Positions 17,562 through 25,398 of a stretch of DNA of 64,000 nucleotides are shown in pieces; positions within the stretch are counted from its first letter, which is position 1; the number at the start of each line of letters is the position of its first letter. The DNA comes from Bacteroidaceae bacterium (GTDB lineage Bacteria > Bacteroidota > Bacteroidia > Bacteroidales > Bacteroidaceae): positions 62,001 to 126,000 of the forward strand of contig JAGBFX010000060.1 of assembly GCA_017936265.1 (NCBI GenBank), read 5' to 3'. Made by a program: the position numbers and the translations under genes. A model generated the notes under the pieces. The model saw only the letters and a list, made by a program, of their open reading frames with translations, ran no database searches and had not been told where the DNA came from.

Positions 17562-20500
17562 ATGAAAACTAAAAAGCTGATAACCAATGTAATATGTTTT
17601 ATCGCATGTCTTCTTTGCTCTACTCCGTTGCTGGCCCAGACCGGTACAGGAGCAAAGGGAGTCATTACCGATGAATTCGGCGACCCATTACCCGCAGCCA
17701 GTGTCGCGGTCATGAACAACAACAAGATTGCAAGGGGCACCAGTACCAACATTCATGGAGAGTTCAACATAGATATCAACCTCGCAGGAGGAGATGAAGA
17801 ACTTGTATTCAGTTATATCGGAACAAAGACAGTCAAGAAGAAGATAACCAAGGAACTTATAAGCAAGCCCATCGAAGTGGTGCTCAAGACCGATGATGCC
17901 ATGCTTGCCGAGGTAACCATTGTCGAGGATGGTTACAACCGTCTGCCACGTAAGGATATGGTCGGCGCATTCACGACGGTAAAAGCCGATGATATCATGA
18001 TGCCCGCATACCAGACCATCGACCAGATGTTACAGGGAAAGGTTGCCGGAATGTCAGTCGTGAACACATCGGCTCGCGTGGGAGCATCGCCCAAAATCAC
18101 TATCCGAGGAACATCCACCATTCTGGGCAACAGCGACCCTCTGTGGGTTGTTGACGGTGTAATCCAGGAAGACCCGCTCTCAATTGACATGAGCTCTGCC
18201 ATCACATCCGACATGCGAGAACTTATCGGTAACCAGATATCATGGCTCAATCCCCAGGACATCGACAACATTACCGTACTCAAGGACGCATCAGCGACAG
18301 CCATTTACGGTTCAAAGGCATCTAACGGTGTCATTGTAATTACCACAAAGAAAGGAACACCGGGACGTATCAGCGTAAACTACAACACCAATGTATCGGT
18401 ACGCGAGCGCCCCACATATGAGATGTACGACTTCATGAACTCGTATGAACGCATCCAGTTCAGCAAGGAAGCATATGAGGCCGGCGTACGTTACCAAAGT
18501 GAGCCGTTGCCGCAGATATACACCTACGAAGGCCTGATGGCGATGTTCAACAAGCGCATGATTACCGAGGAACAGTTCGCCAGCTATCTGCAACGCCTCG
18601 AGACAGTGAACACCGACTGGTTCGACCTGCTGACACGAAACTCTGTCAGCCAAAGCCACAACCTTAGCGTATCGGGAGGTACCGACAAATACACCTATAA
18701 CGCATCGCTCGGCTACCAGAACAACAAAGGTTATGAAATAGGTAACGACAACGACCAGATAACAGCGCGTCTGAGCATAAACAGCAACATAAACGACAAG
18801 CTGAGCATCAACGCACAATTGAACGGAAGCGTGCGTAACGCCGACGGCTACGGTGCCGGCGTGAACCCGTACACCTATGCGATGAACACGAGCCGCGCTA
18901 TTCCCGCCTACGAGGAGAACGGAGACCGCGCATTCTATTCAAAGTACTACACATACCAGTACAACACACTGCTCGGAGGCAAGAACCAGTACTCATACAA
19001 CATCTTCAATGAGATGGAGAACAGTTTCTCGACCAACCGCGGAACCAACTTCAACGCATCGGTGAACGTATCGTACAAGATACTCAGCTGGCTGACATAT
19101 CAGGGAACAGCAAGCATGGCTGTCACGAACAACAAGAGTGAGAGCTACGCAGGAGAGAAGACATCACGCGTCGAGCAGCTTTACAGAGGATATCCCTACG
19201 GCACAGAAAAAGCCGGTTCCGACAGATTCAATGCAGCACTCATGCCATATGGCGGCGTGCTCAACCAGGCAAACTCACAGGGCGTGTCATACAGCACATC
19301 ACACCGTCTGCAGTTCAGCAAGGAGTTTACCGTTGACCACAGGCTCAACGCCATGCTCGGTATGGAAATCCGTTCGAGCGAGAGCGTTAGCGAAGGCAAC
19401 ACCGTCTGGGGTTTTGTTCCTGAGCGCGGCTCGATACTTGTTTCCCCCACCCTACCCGAAAACTTCAAGCCTATCGGCAGTGACGTAAGTATCGGTTGGG
19501 GCGCTCTTTCACAGCTTTACAACGGCGCATGGAACAAGATGTCGACAACAACGAACTACATGTCATTCTTCGCGACATTGGCATACGCGTTCAAGAACCG
19601 TTACGTGATAAACGTGAACGTCCGTTCCGACGCATCGAACCGTTTCGGTCAGGACGTGAACAAGCAGTTCGACCCCACATGGTCATTCGGTGCCTCATGG
19701 AAGATTGCCCAGGAACCGATCATCATGGAAGCGATTCCTTGGCTTGACCAGTTGAACCTGCGTGCATCATACGGTATTCAGGGAAATGTAGTGAACTCGC
19801 TCAGCCCCGAGATGATTGTCCGTTATCAGGGATTGCTGCAGAGCTATAATGAGTACTACCTCTCGATATCAAGCCTGCCCAACAAGCAGCTCAAATGGGA
19901 GCGTACAAAATCGCTCAACCTCGGAGCCGACGTCGCATTGTTCGGCGTTACCATGAACTTCGAGTATTACCACCGTAAGTCGAATGCAATCATCAGACAG
20001 GACATTGCACAGGAGTATGGTATGTCGACCATGCCATTGAACGGTGGTATGATAAGCAACAGCGGTCTTGAAGCGACAGTGAACTTCACTCCAATCCGCA
20101 ACAACAACGTCGCATGGACCATCGGACTCAATGCCGGCAAGAACTGGAACAAATCAAGGAGCGACGACCGCACGGCAAAGGCCGATGAACTGACACATAC
20201 CGACTTCCTCAACGGCAGCAGCAGCCGTCCACTGAAGAAAGGCTACCCGCTGTCGGCATTCTGGTCATACCAGTTCACAGGACTTGACAGCAAGAACGGC
20301 TACCCAACATTCAAACATGCCACATACGATGAGGTTGATGGTGACGGAAGTGTAGACCCTACGACATTCCTTGTATATTCAGGACAGAGCGAGCCCGACT
20401 TCTCGGGAGGATTCAACACCCGTCTGCGTTGGAAGGACTTCAACATCGGCCTTGATTTTGCCGTTGCACTTGGCGCAAAGAAGCGTCTGCCGAACCCATA

Positions 20501-20921
20501 CTCTACATTTACCTACGGCAAGATGCCCGACATATTCAGCAACCTCTCTAAAGAGCTGAACAACCGCTGGCAGCAACCGGGCGATGAAAAGCACACGAAT
20601 ATCCCGTCGCTCTACACATCGGTACGCGACCTCTACAACCTGAACCTGCCCAATGGATTGTATGACAACATCTATTCAATGTGGGCTCAGTCAGACGTAA
20701 GAGTTGCAGACGCATCGTTCCTGCGCTGTACACAGTTCACGATGTCATACAATGTGCCACGCACAATATGCCAGAAAATCGGACTTGCACGCATACAGTT
20801 GAGCGCGAACATAAACAACCTGTTTGTCATAGCAAGCGATGACTGGAAGGGATACGACCCGGAGCTCGGATACAGCATCCAGCCGAGAATCTATTCATTA
20901 GGATTGAGTATAGGACTTTAA
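17562..20921 (+). CDS. SusC/RagA family TonB-linked outer-membrane transporter
   Basis: The 1119-residue outer-membrane importer works as a pair with a surface SusD lipoprotein that lids the barrel. The signal peptide ends near LLAQTGTG. A carboxypeptidase-D-like regulatory domain follows (~30-110: GVITDEFGDPLPAASVAV, GTSTNIHGEFNI). The plug domain (~125-260) has the QTIDQMLQGKVAGMSV, ITIRGTSTILGNSDPLWVVDG and VLKDASATAIYGSKASNGV signatures. The rest is a barrel ending YSLGLSIGL. It is the first gene of a five-gene operon. The upstream 141 bases carry only a weak -7-like TACATTAG (17515-17522). No sigma/anti-sigma pair or hybrid two-component gene flanks it, and no carbohydrate-active enzyme is nearby, so the ligand is unknown. 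Confidence 0.93.
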   Translation: MKTKKLITNVICFIACLLCSTPLLAQTGTGAKGVITDEFGDPLPAASVAVMNNNKIARGTSTNIHGEFNIDINLAGGDEELVFSYIGTKTVKKKITKELISKPIEVVLKTDDAMLAEVTIVEDGYNRLPRKDMVGAFTTVKADDIMMPAYQTIDQMLQGKVAGMSVVNTSARVGASPKITIRGTSTILGNSDPLWVVDGVIQEDPLSIDMSSAITSDMRELIGNQISWLNPQDIDNITVLKDASATAIYGSKASNGVIVITTKKGTPGRISVNYNTNVSVRERPTYEMYDFMNSYERIQFSKEAYEAGVRYQSEPLPQIYTYEGLMAMFNKRMITEEQFASYLQRLETVNTDWFDLLTRNSVSQSHNLSVSGGTDKYTYNASLGYQNNKGYEIGNDNDQITARLSINSNINDKLSINAQLNGSVRNADGYGAGVNPYTYAMNTSRAIPAYEENGDRAFYSKYYTYQYNTLLGGKNQYSYNIFNEMENSFSTNRGTNFNASVNVSYKILSWLTYQGTASMAVTNNKSESYAGEKTSRVEQLYRGYPYGTEKAGSDRFNAALMPYGGVLNQANSQGVSYSTSHRLQFSKEFTVDHRLNAMLGMEIRSSESVSEGNTVWGFVPERGSILVSPTLPENFKPIGSDVSIGWGALSQLYNGAWNKMSTTTNYMSFFATLAYAFKNRYVINVNVRSDASNRFGQDVNKQFDPTWSFGASWKIAQEPIIMEAIPWLDQLNLRASYGIQGNVVNSLSPEMIVRYQGLLQSYNEYYLSISSLPNKQLKWERTKSLNLGADVALFGVTMNFEYYHRKSNAIIRQDIAQEYGMSTMPLNGGMISNSGLEATVNFTPIRNNNVAWTIGLNAGKNWNKSRSDDRTAKADELTHTDFLNGSSSRPLKKGYPLSAFWSYQFTGLDSKNGYPTFKHATYDEVDGDGSVDPTTFLVYSGQSEPDFSGGFNTRLRWKDFNIGLDFAVALGAKKRLPNPYSTFTYGKMPDIFSNLSKELNNRWQQPGDEKHTNIPSLYTSVRDLYNLNLPNGLYDNIYSMWAQSDVRVADASFLRCTQFTMSYNVPRTICQKIGLARIQLSANINNLFVIASDDWKGYDPELGYSIQPRIYSLGLSIGL

Positions 20922-20945
20922 AGAACGTTTCTAAAAAAGAGAACC

Positions 20946-22508
20946 ATGAAACTGAAATACAGCATATTTGCAACCATAGCAGCACTTTCACTGACAGCAT
21001 GCAGCGATTTTCTTGAGCCCGATTCAGAAAGCGAGTTTGTCCCCGAGGATGCGACATCGCTCAATGAGCTCCTGCTCGGCGAGGCATACCAGCGCAACGA
21101 CATGGACGGTTTCAACATCTATCTCGGACTCCTTGATGATGACGTCGAGGCTGCGCCCTACCAGTCACCGAACGAAGGTTTTGACGGTAATTTGTATCTT
21201 GCAAGCTACAGCTGGCAACCCGACATGTACAAGATGATGGAGGAGGCCAATGCAGGACACATCAATATATATGAGCGCTATTACGAGGTCATTCTCGGCG
21301 CCAACGCCGTACTCGACTACATTCCAAGCGTCAATGACAGCGAGGAGAACATAAACAAGGTTAAAGCACAGGCATACGCATTGCGCGGATTCTACTACTT
21401 CAACCTTGTGAACATATACGGACAGCCCTACAACGTGAACCCCGATGCACTCGGTGTTCCCCTCAAACTCAACAGCGGCATCGAGGAAAGTGAGGATTAT
21501 CTTAAGAGAAAAAGCGTTTCCGAGGTGTACGAGCAGATTCTGAGCGACCTTCACACAGCAGAGAGCACATACCTTGCGTTGCCCGAGAGCGAGCAGTGGA
21601 GCGACAACTACCGCACAAGCCTTCCCATGGTACAGCTGATGCTTTCACGTACCTATCTTTATATGGAGAACTGGGCAAAGGCGGCAGAATATGCAAAACT
21701 TGTAATGGACAACAAGCAGTTCAAGCTCATCGACCTCAACGATGTACCCCTCAACGGCACCGATGAGGAGGGCAAGCCGGTGCGCAACTACTATGTGTTC
21801 CCTACATACAAGTCGAGCGAGACAATATGGCCATACGGAAACGTGAAGGACATGTTCGAATGGACACACAAGGAGGCCAACAGCCAGAACTCGAACACCG
21901 GTGGCAAGATGCACGCATACTTCCAGGCGTCGGAAGAACTGCTCAACACATATGTAGACTATGACCTACGCCTCAACCGTTATATAGTCCAGGCACCTGT
22001 GGGTAGCAGCAGTGAGCTTATGCACATGGCTTTCGGCAAGGTCTATGTCGGTACATCATACTATCTGCCACAGAATGCAGTAGGCGTGTTCGGACGTTGT
22101 CTGCGCCTCTCCGAGGCATACCTCAACTATGCCGAGGCCAAGGCAATGCTCGGCGGTGAAGGTTTGGGAGAGGCTACCGATGCACTCAATGCATTGCGCG
22201 AGAAACGTTTCGACCCCGAGGACTTCGAGACCGAGGAGTTCGACAGCCAGGAGGAGCTTGTACGGTTCATACGCGATGAGCGTCGCCGCGAGTTATGTTT
22301 CGAGGGTCACCGTTGGTTCGACCTCCGCCGTTGGGGAATGCCGGCAATCACACACAAGTGGCACGATGATTCAGAGAGCACAAGTTCATACCGTCTCGAG
22401 GAGGGCGACCTTCTGTACACGCTTCCTATCCCTGATGAGGCCATGAACATGAACTCAAGTCTGGAACAGAACGAGCTCCCTGGCAAACGTGTGCCTACAA
22501 TAGAATAA
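20946..22508 (+). CDS. SusD/RagB family nutrient-binding outer-membrane lipoprotein
   Basis: The 520-residue lipoprotein has its lipid-attachment cysteine at residue 19 (SLTACSDFLEPD). The acidic residues just after the cysteine fit a Bacteroidota surface-export signal. The body is alpha-helical with TPR-like repeats: QAYALRGFYYFNLVNIYGQPYNV, MVQLMLSRTYLYMENWAKAAEYA. The SusD C-terminal signature is present (LRLSEAYLNYAEAKAML, IRDERRRELCFEGHRWFDLRRWG). It starts 24 bases after susC and binds substrate at the cell surface for that transporter. The ligand cannot be inferred from the sequence. Confidence 0.93.
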   Translation: MKLKYSIFATIAALSLTACSDFLEPDSESEFVPEDATSLNELLLGEAYQRNDMDGFNIYLGLLDDDVEAAPYQSPNEGFDGNLYLASYSWQPDMYKMMEEANAGHINIYERYYEVILGANAVLDYIPSVNDSEENINKVKAQAYALRGFYYFNLVNIYGQPYNVNPDALGVPLKLNSGIEESEDYLKRKSVSEVYEQILSDLHTAESTYLALPESEQWSDNYRTSLPMVQLMLSRTYLYMENWAKAAEYAKLVMDNKQFKLIDLNDVPLNGTDEEGKPVRNYYVFPTYKSSETIWPYGNVKDMFEWTHKEANSQNSNTGGKMHAYFQASEELLNTYVDYDLRLNRYIVQAPVGSSSELMHMAFGKVYVGTSYYLPQNAVGVFGRCLRLSEAYLNYAEAKAMLGGEGLGEATDALNALREKRFDPEDFETEEFDSQEELVRFIRDERRRELCFEGHRWFDLRRWGMPAITHKWHDDSESTSSYRLEEGDLLYTLPIPDEAMNMNSSLEQNELPGKRVPTIE

Positions 22509-22535
22509 GAACATCATGCTATAAAACATAATATC

Positions 22536-23564
22536 ATGAAGAAAGCAATAAGAACAGCTGTAATACTGCTTGCATGCATCGTTTCGCTGAATGCATGCAA
22601 CGAGGAGGAGACACTGAGCCCATCGGGCAACTACTCCCCTATCCGTGGCGGTTTTCCACAAGGAAACAGCGAGTACGATTCAATCATCAACGACATAAAG
22701 AACGAATACGGAGTATACCTCCTGTACAAGGACATTACCGAGGAGGACCTCAACCGCGACTGGGTATCGGTCGGAACAGGCGACATATATGTAGGCGGCT
22801 ACGAGGATGAGCGCGATGACCAGGCATGGAACCTGCCCGAGGAGCATCTTCCTTTCTATGTAGAGTACTTCAACAGTTACATATTCCCGAATATCAGCAA
22901 AGAGTTCGCAAGGACCACATTCCCTGTCAAGATATACATGATCCATAACCTGCGTACCGAGCCCCGTGACCTCGGAGAAGGCGAGGAAGAGAGCGGAGGT
23001 GGAACAGATACCGACCCGTTCAAGTCAATCAAACTCGGCAGTTTCGACAACTGGGCCATCAGTTTCAAGGAAGAGATAATAAACGGCGATGATGATGAGT
23101 ACACTCTCCGTCAGCAACGCTGTATGTTCATGATACAGACAATCTACAACGCTATATCAAAAGGAGAGATAACATCACCCGATGAATTCTGGAGTGGATT
23201 CGATTTCTCTACCGACAAGAAGATGAACCATGTTGACCCCAACAAGGCAAATTACAAGTACAAGCTCGGTTTCGTGGACATGATAAACGACAACTTCGGA
23301 ACAGGAGTGCAAAAGCAGGTATGGGTGCCGGCCTACGCAAACGAGACAAGCTGTTACTACTGGGAGAAGGACAAGTACCCAAACTACAACCTCTTTACCA
23401 CATACATAAAGAATGCCATGTGGCTTACACCCGAGGAGTTTGAGGCACGTTACCCAGCGGGCAAGTATCCTATGATTAAGGAGAAGTACGATATCGTGAT
23501 AAGCCACATACTCGACACATACGGTGTAGACCTTGTCGGCATTGCAAGAGGTATAAACAAATAA
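22536..23564 (+). CDS. Surface lipoprotein, possibly a degenerate relative of Peptidase_Mx1-type putative metallopeptidases
   Basis: The 342-residue lipoprotein has a signal ending SLNAC and the lipidated Cys is followed by NEEE, a strong surface-export pattern. It occupies the slot after SusD often filled by a putative zinc metallopeptidase lipoprotein (Mx1 family). Some features resemble that family: an early YDSIINDIKNEYGVYLLYKD segment, then FPVKIYMIHN and the C-terminal YDIVISHILDTYGVDLVGI. I see no HExxH anywhere in it; the region where I would expect the motif reads QQRCMFMIQTIYNAI. If the homology is right, it has lost catalysis and may act as a binding accessory. The family assignment is inference; the surface lipoprotein and operon membership (27 bases after susD, 10 before the next gene) are well supported. 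Confidence 0.65.
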   Translation: MKKAIRTAVILLACIVSLNACNEEETLSPSGNYSPIRGGFPQGNSEYDSIINDIKNEYGVYLLYKDITEEDLNRDWVSVGTGDIYVGGYEDERDDQAWNLPEEHLPFYVEYFNSYIFPNISKEFARTTFPVKIYMIHNLRTEPRDLGEGEEESGGGTDTDPFKSIKLGSFDNWAISFKEEIINGDDDEYTLRQQRCMFMIQTIYNAISKGEITSPDEFWSGFDFSTDKKMNHVDPNKANYKYKLGFVDMINDNFGTGVQKQVWVPAYANETSCYYWEKDKYPNYNLFTTYIKNAMWLTPEEFEARYPAGKYPMIKEKYDIVISHILDTYGVDLVGIARGINK

Positions 23565-23574
23565 CTACAGAGTG

Positions 23575-24687
23575 ATGAGAGAGACCGTCTTTGCCATATT
23601 GTTCGTACTTCTGGCGCACACCTCATGCTCCGGCACGCCCGACAACCGTTCCGTAGAACAGGAACAGGCGCGTATCGACACGCTGTGGCAGAAGGATTTC
23701 AATAGCGCCGGGGAGATTGTCGCGAACTTCAATGCAATCAAGGAGCAGATAAAAGGAAGCGCACAGGCAGTGCAGACAGAGAACCTCTGCCACTACATCT
23801 GGCAGAGCGGAGAGTATATGTTCCGTTGTCGCGGAAAGAACGAAGACATAGCACTTTTGCCCCCGAACATCGAAGAGATTGCACTCGATGATGCAACGGT
23901 TGAAGCATATATGATAGAGCGTGACACCGCACGTTTCGCCGACCACTACTTTACCCTCAAGGCAATGAAACGGGGCGATAGTTTCGAGGAGTCACGAGAC
24001 GGAATAACAATGACAGTCTTTTACCACTTGCGTAGCATGAACAGCAACGACTATGCAAAGATGAAAGAGGTCTTTTCATGCAAGAATGATGCACTGCACA
24101 TAGCATACATGAAGAAACTGAAATTCCCGTTCCGCAACAGCGGCTGCGATGAAGAGTTCTATGCAGTCCGTCCCCTCATTGAGGAGAATGTAAAGGAGAG
24201 CAGTCTGAAAAGCGAAATAATAGCCCTGTTCGACCTTTACCGGAACACAATGCCAGGCGAGCAGGCCGCGACCCCGGTACTGGTTGACACGGAAGAAAAG
24301 GAACATACCTTTGCCGAGTTCAGGGGGAAAACCCTTGTCATTGACGTTTGGGCAACATGGTGCAGCAGTTGTCTGAAAAAAATGCCCGAGTTCATCGCAT
24401 TGCGCAACAGTTACAGCGACAACCCCGACGTGGAGTTCATCACTGTATCAATAGACCGAAAGGAAGTGAAAGAAAACTGGTTGGCAGCAATCGCAAAGAG
24501 AGAAATGGGAGATATGCTGAACCTCTACCCCAATTGCAGCGAACAGTCGCAGTTCGAGAGCGACTACCACGTCTCGGGAGTACCACGATACATAGTGCTG
24601 GACAAGGAAGGCAAGATTGTATCAGCCTATGCGCCGCCACCGGGAGGAGGACTTGAAGAGATTATTGAAAAGACACTGAAAGAATAA
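23575..24687 (+). CDS. TlpA-like thiol-disulfide oxidoreductase lipoprotein
   Basis: The 370-residue protein has a lipoprotein signal ending HTSC, with no acidic run behind the cysteine, so it should face the periplasm. The first ~230 residues are a helical domain of unknown fold. The C-terminal thioredoxin domain has FRGKTLVIDVWATWCSSC (active-site CSSC), KKMPEFIALRN and the cis-proline loop SGVPRYIVLDKEGK. Such proteins usually keep periplasmic or outer-membrane thiols reduced or drive cytochrome or substrate reduction. The ATG at 23575 is used; a GTG one codon earlier is less likely. It is the fourth gene of the SusCD operon. Confidence 0.85.
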   Translation: MRETVFAILFVLLAHTSCSGTPDNRSVEQEQARIDTLWQKDFNSAGEIVANFNAIKEQIKGSAQAVQTENLCHYIWQSGEYMFRCRGKNEDIALLPPNIEEIALDDATVEAYMIERDTARFADHYFTLKAMKRGDSFEESRDGITMTVFYHLRSMNSNDYAKMKEVFSCKNDALHIAYMKKLKFPFRNSGCDEEFYAVRPLIEENVKESSLKSEIIALFDLYRNTMPGEQAATPVLVDTEEKEHTFAEFRGKTLVIDVWATWCSSCLKKMPEFIALRNSYSDNPDVEFITVSIDRKEVKENWLAAIAKREMGDMLNLYPNCSEQSQFESDYHVSGVPRYIVLDKEGKIVSAYAPPPGGGLEEIIEKTLKE

Positions 24688-24708
24688 AACAGAGATAAAA
24701 ATATTGAT

Positions 24709-25224
24709 ATGAAAACCCGAAAATCCATCTACACACTGCTTATTGTTGCAATGTGCTCATGTTCAGGCAGCACAACACCCGTAAAGGAACAACTGGAGGC
24801 GGTTCAGACAGTACAACAGACAGTAGAGCAACTGCCCGAAAAAGAGTATAAGAAACTTACCGAGGAGCCAGGTGTTGTATTTTACGACATAACCCTTGAG
24901 GAAGCCCTTGAAAAAGCGAAGAAGGAAGGCAAGTATGTACTTATAGACTGCCACACCAAGAGTTGCGGTCCATGCCGCAAGATGGAAAACGGTGTGTTCC
25001 CCCAAGAGCAATTGGGAAAGTTCATGAACGAACGCTTTGTACCCATAATGCGCGACATGGAAGAGGGCGAAGGCCTTGAGATTGCCGAGAAATACAACGT
25101 ACAGATATACCCTACCATGCTTATACTTCTTCCCAACGCAACCAAGGAGGGCGAGATTGTAGGAGCCGAGTTCAACATAGACTTCCTGATAGAGAAGTTG
25201 AAAGAGATAATACACGAAAAATAA
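24709..25224 (+). CDS. Thioredoxin-fold lipoprotein
   Basis: The 171-residue protein has a lipoprotein-like leader (LLIVAMCSCSGSTT) and a thioredoxin-7/DsbD-gamma-like domain: ALEKAKKEGKYVLIDCHTK, active site CGPC in SCGPCRKMENGVF, and the cis-Pro loop in QIYPTMLIL. There are two possible lipidation cysteines (16 and 18), and no acidic retention or export run follows. It is the last gene of the SusC-SusD-lipoprotein-TlpA operon, 21 bases after its neighbour and followed by a strong terminator. With the CSSC protein it could form an electron relay at the outer membrane; this is inference. Confidence 0.85.
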   Translation: MKTRKSIYTLLIVAMCSCSGSTTPVKEQLEAVQTVQQTVEQLPEKEYKKLTEEPGVVFYDITLEEALEKAKKEGKYVLIDCHTKSCGPCRKMENGVFPQEQLGKFMNERFVPIMRDMEEGEGLEIAEKYNVQIYPTMLILLPNATKEGEIVGAEFNIDFLIEKLKEIIHEK

Positions 25225-25240
25225 GACACAACTGCAACGT

Positions 25241-25268
25241 AATCAAGCGGGCCTTGGCCCGCTTGATT
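25241..25268 (+). terminator. Terminator of the SusCD-thioredoxin operon
   Basis: A near-perfect dyad (AATCAAGCGGG, loop CCTTGG, CCCGCTTGATT) lies 17 bases after the last stop, followed by TATATATAAT rather than a pure T-run. Confidence 0.75.
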
Positions 25269-25357
25269 ATATATAATGGCTTGAGTAACATATGTTAATG
25301 AGGCCAAAGAGACATCAATTGCCCCAAACAATCCTTTTACATTACAGACAAAATAAC

Positions 25358-25365
25358 TAACTTTG
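25358..25365 (+). promoter_or_regulatory. Bacteroides-type -7 box for the secreted tail-bearing protein
   Basis: TAACTTTG matches TAnnTTTG, 34 bases before the ATG at 25399. A CTTTTAC run sits near the -33 position. Confidence 0.5.
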
Positions 25366-25398
25366 CCACCGGAAAACAAGATTATATATTTATACATT

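Noticed and set aside
17562..22508. Classical polysaccharide utilisation locus
   Set aside because: No glycoside hydrolase, polysaccharide lyase or hybrid two-component sensor is present within 10 kb of the SusCD pair.
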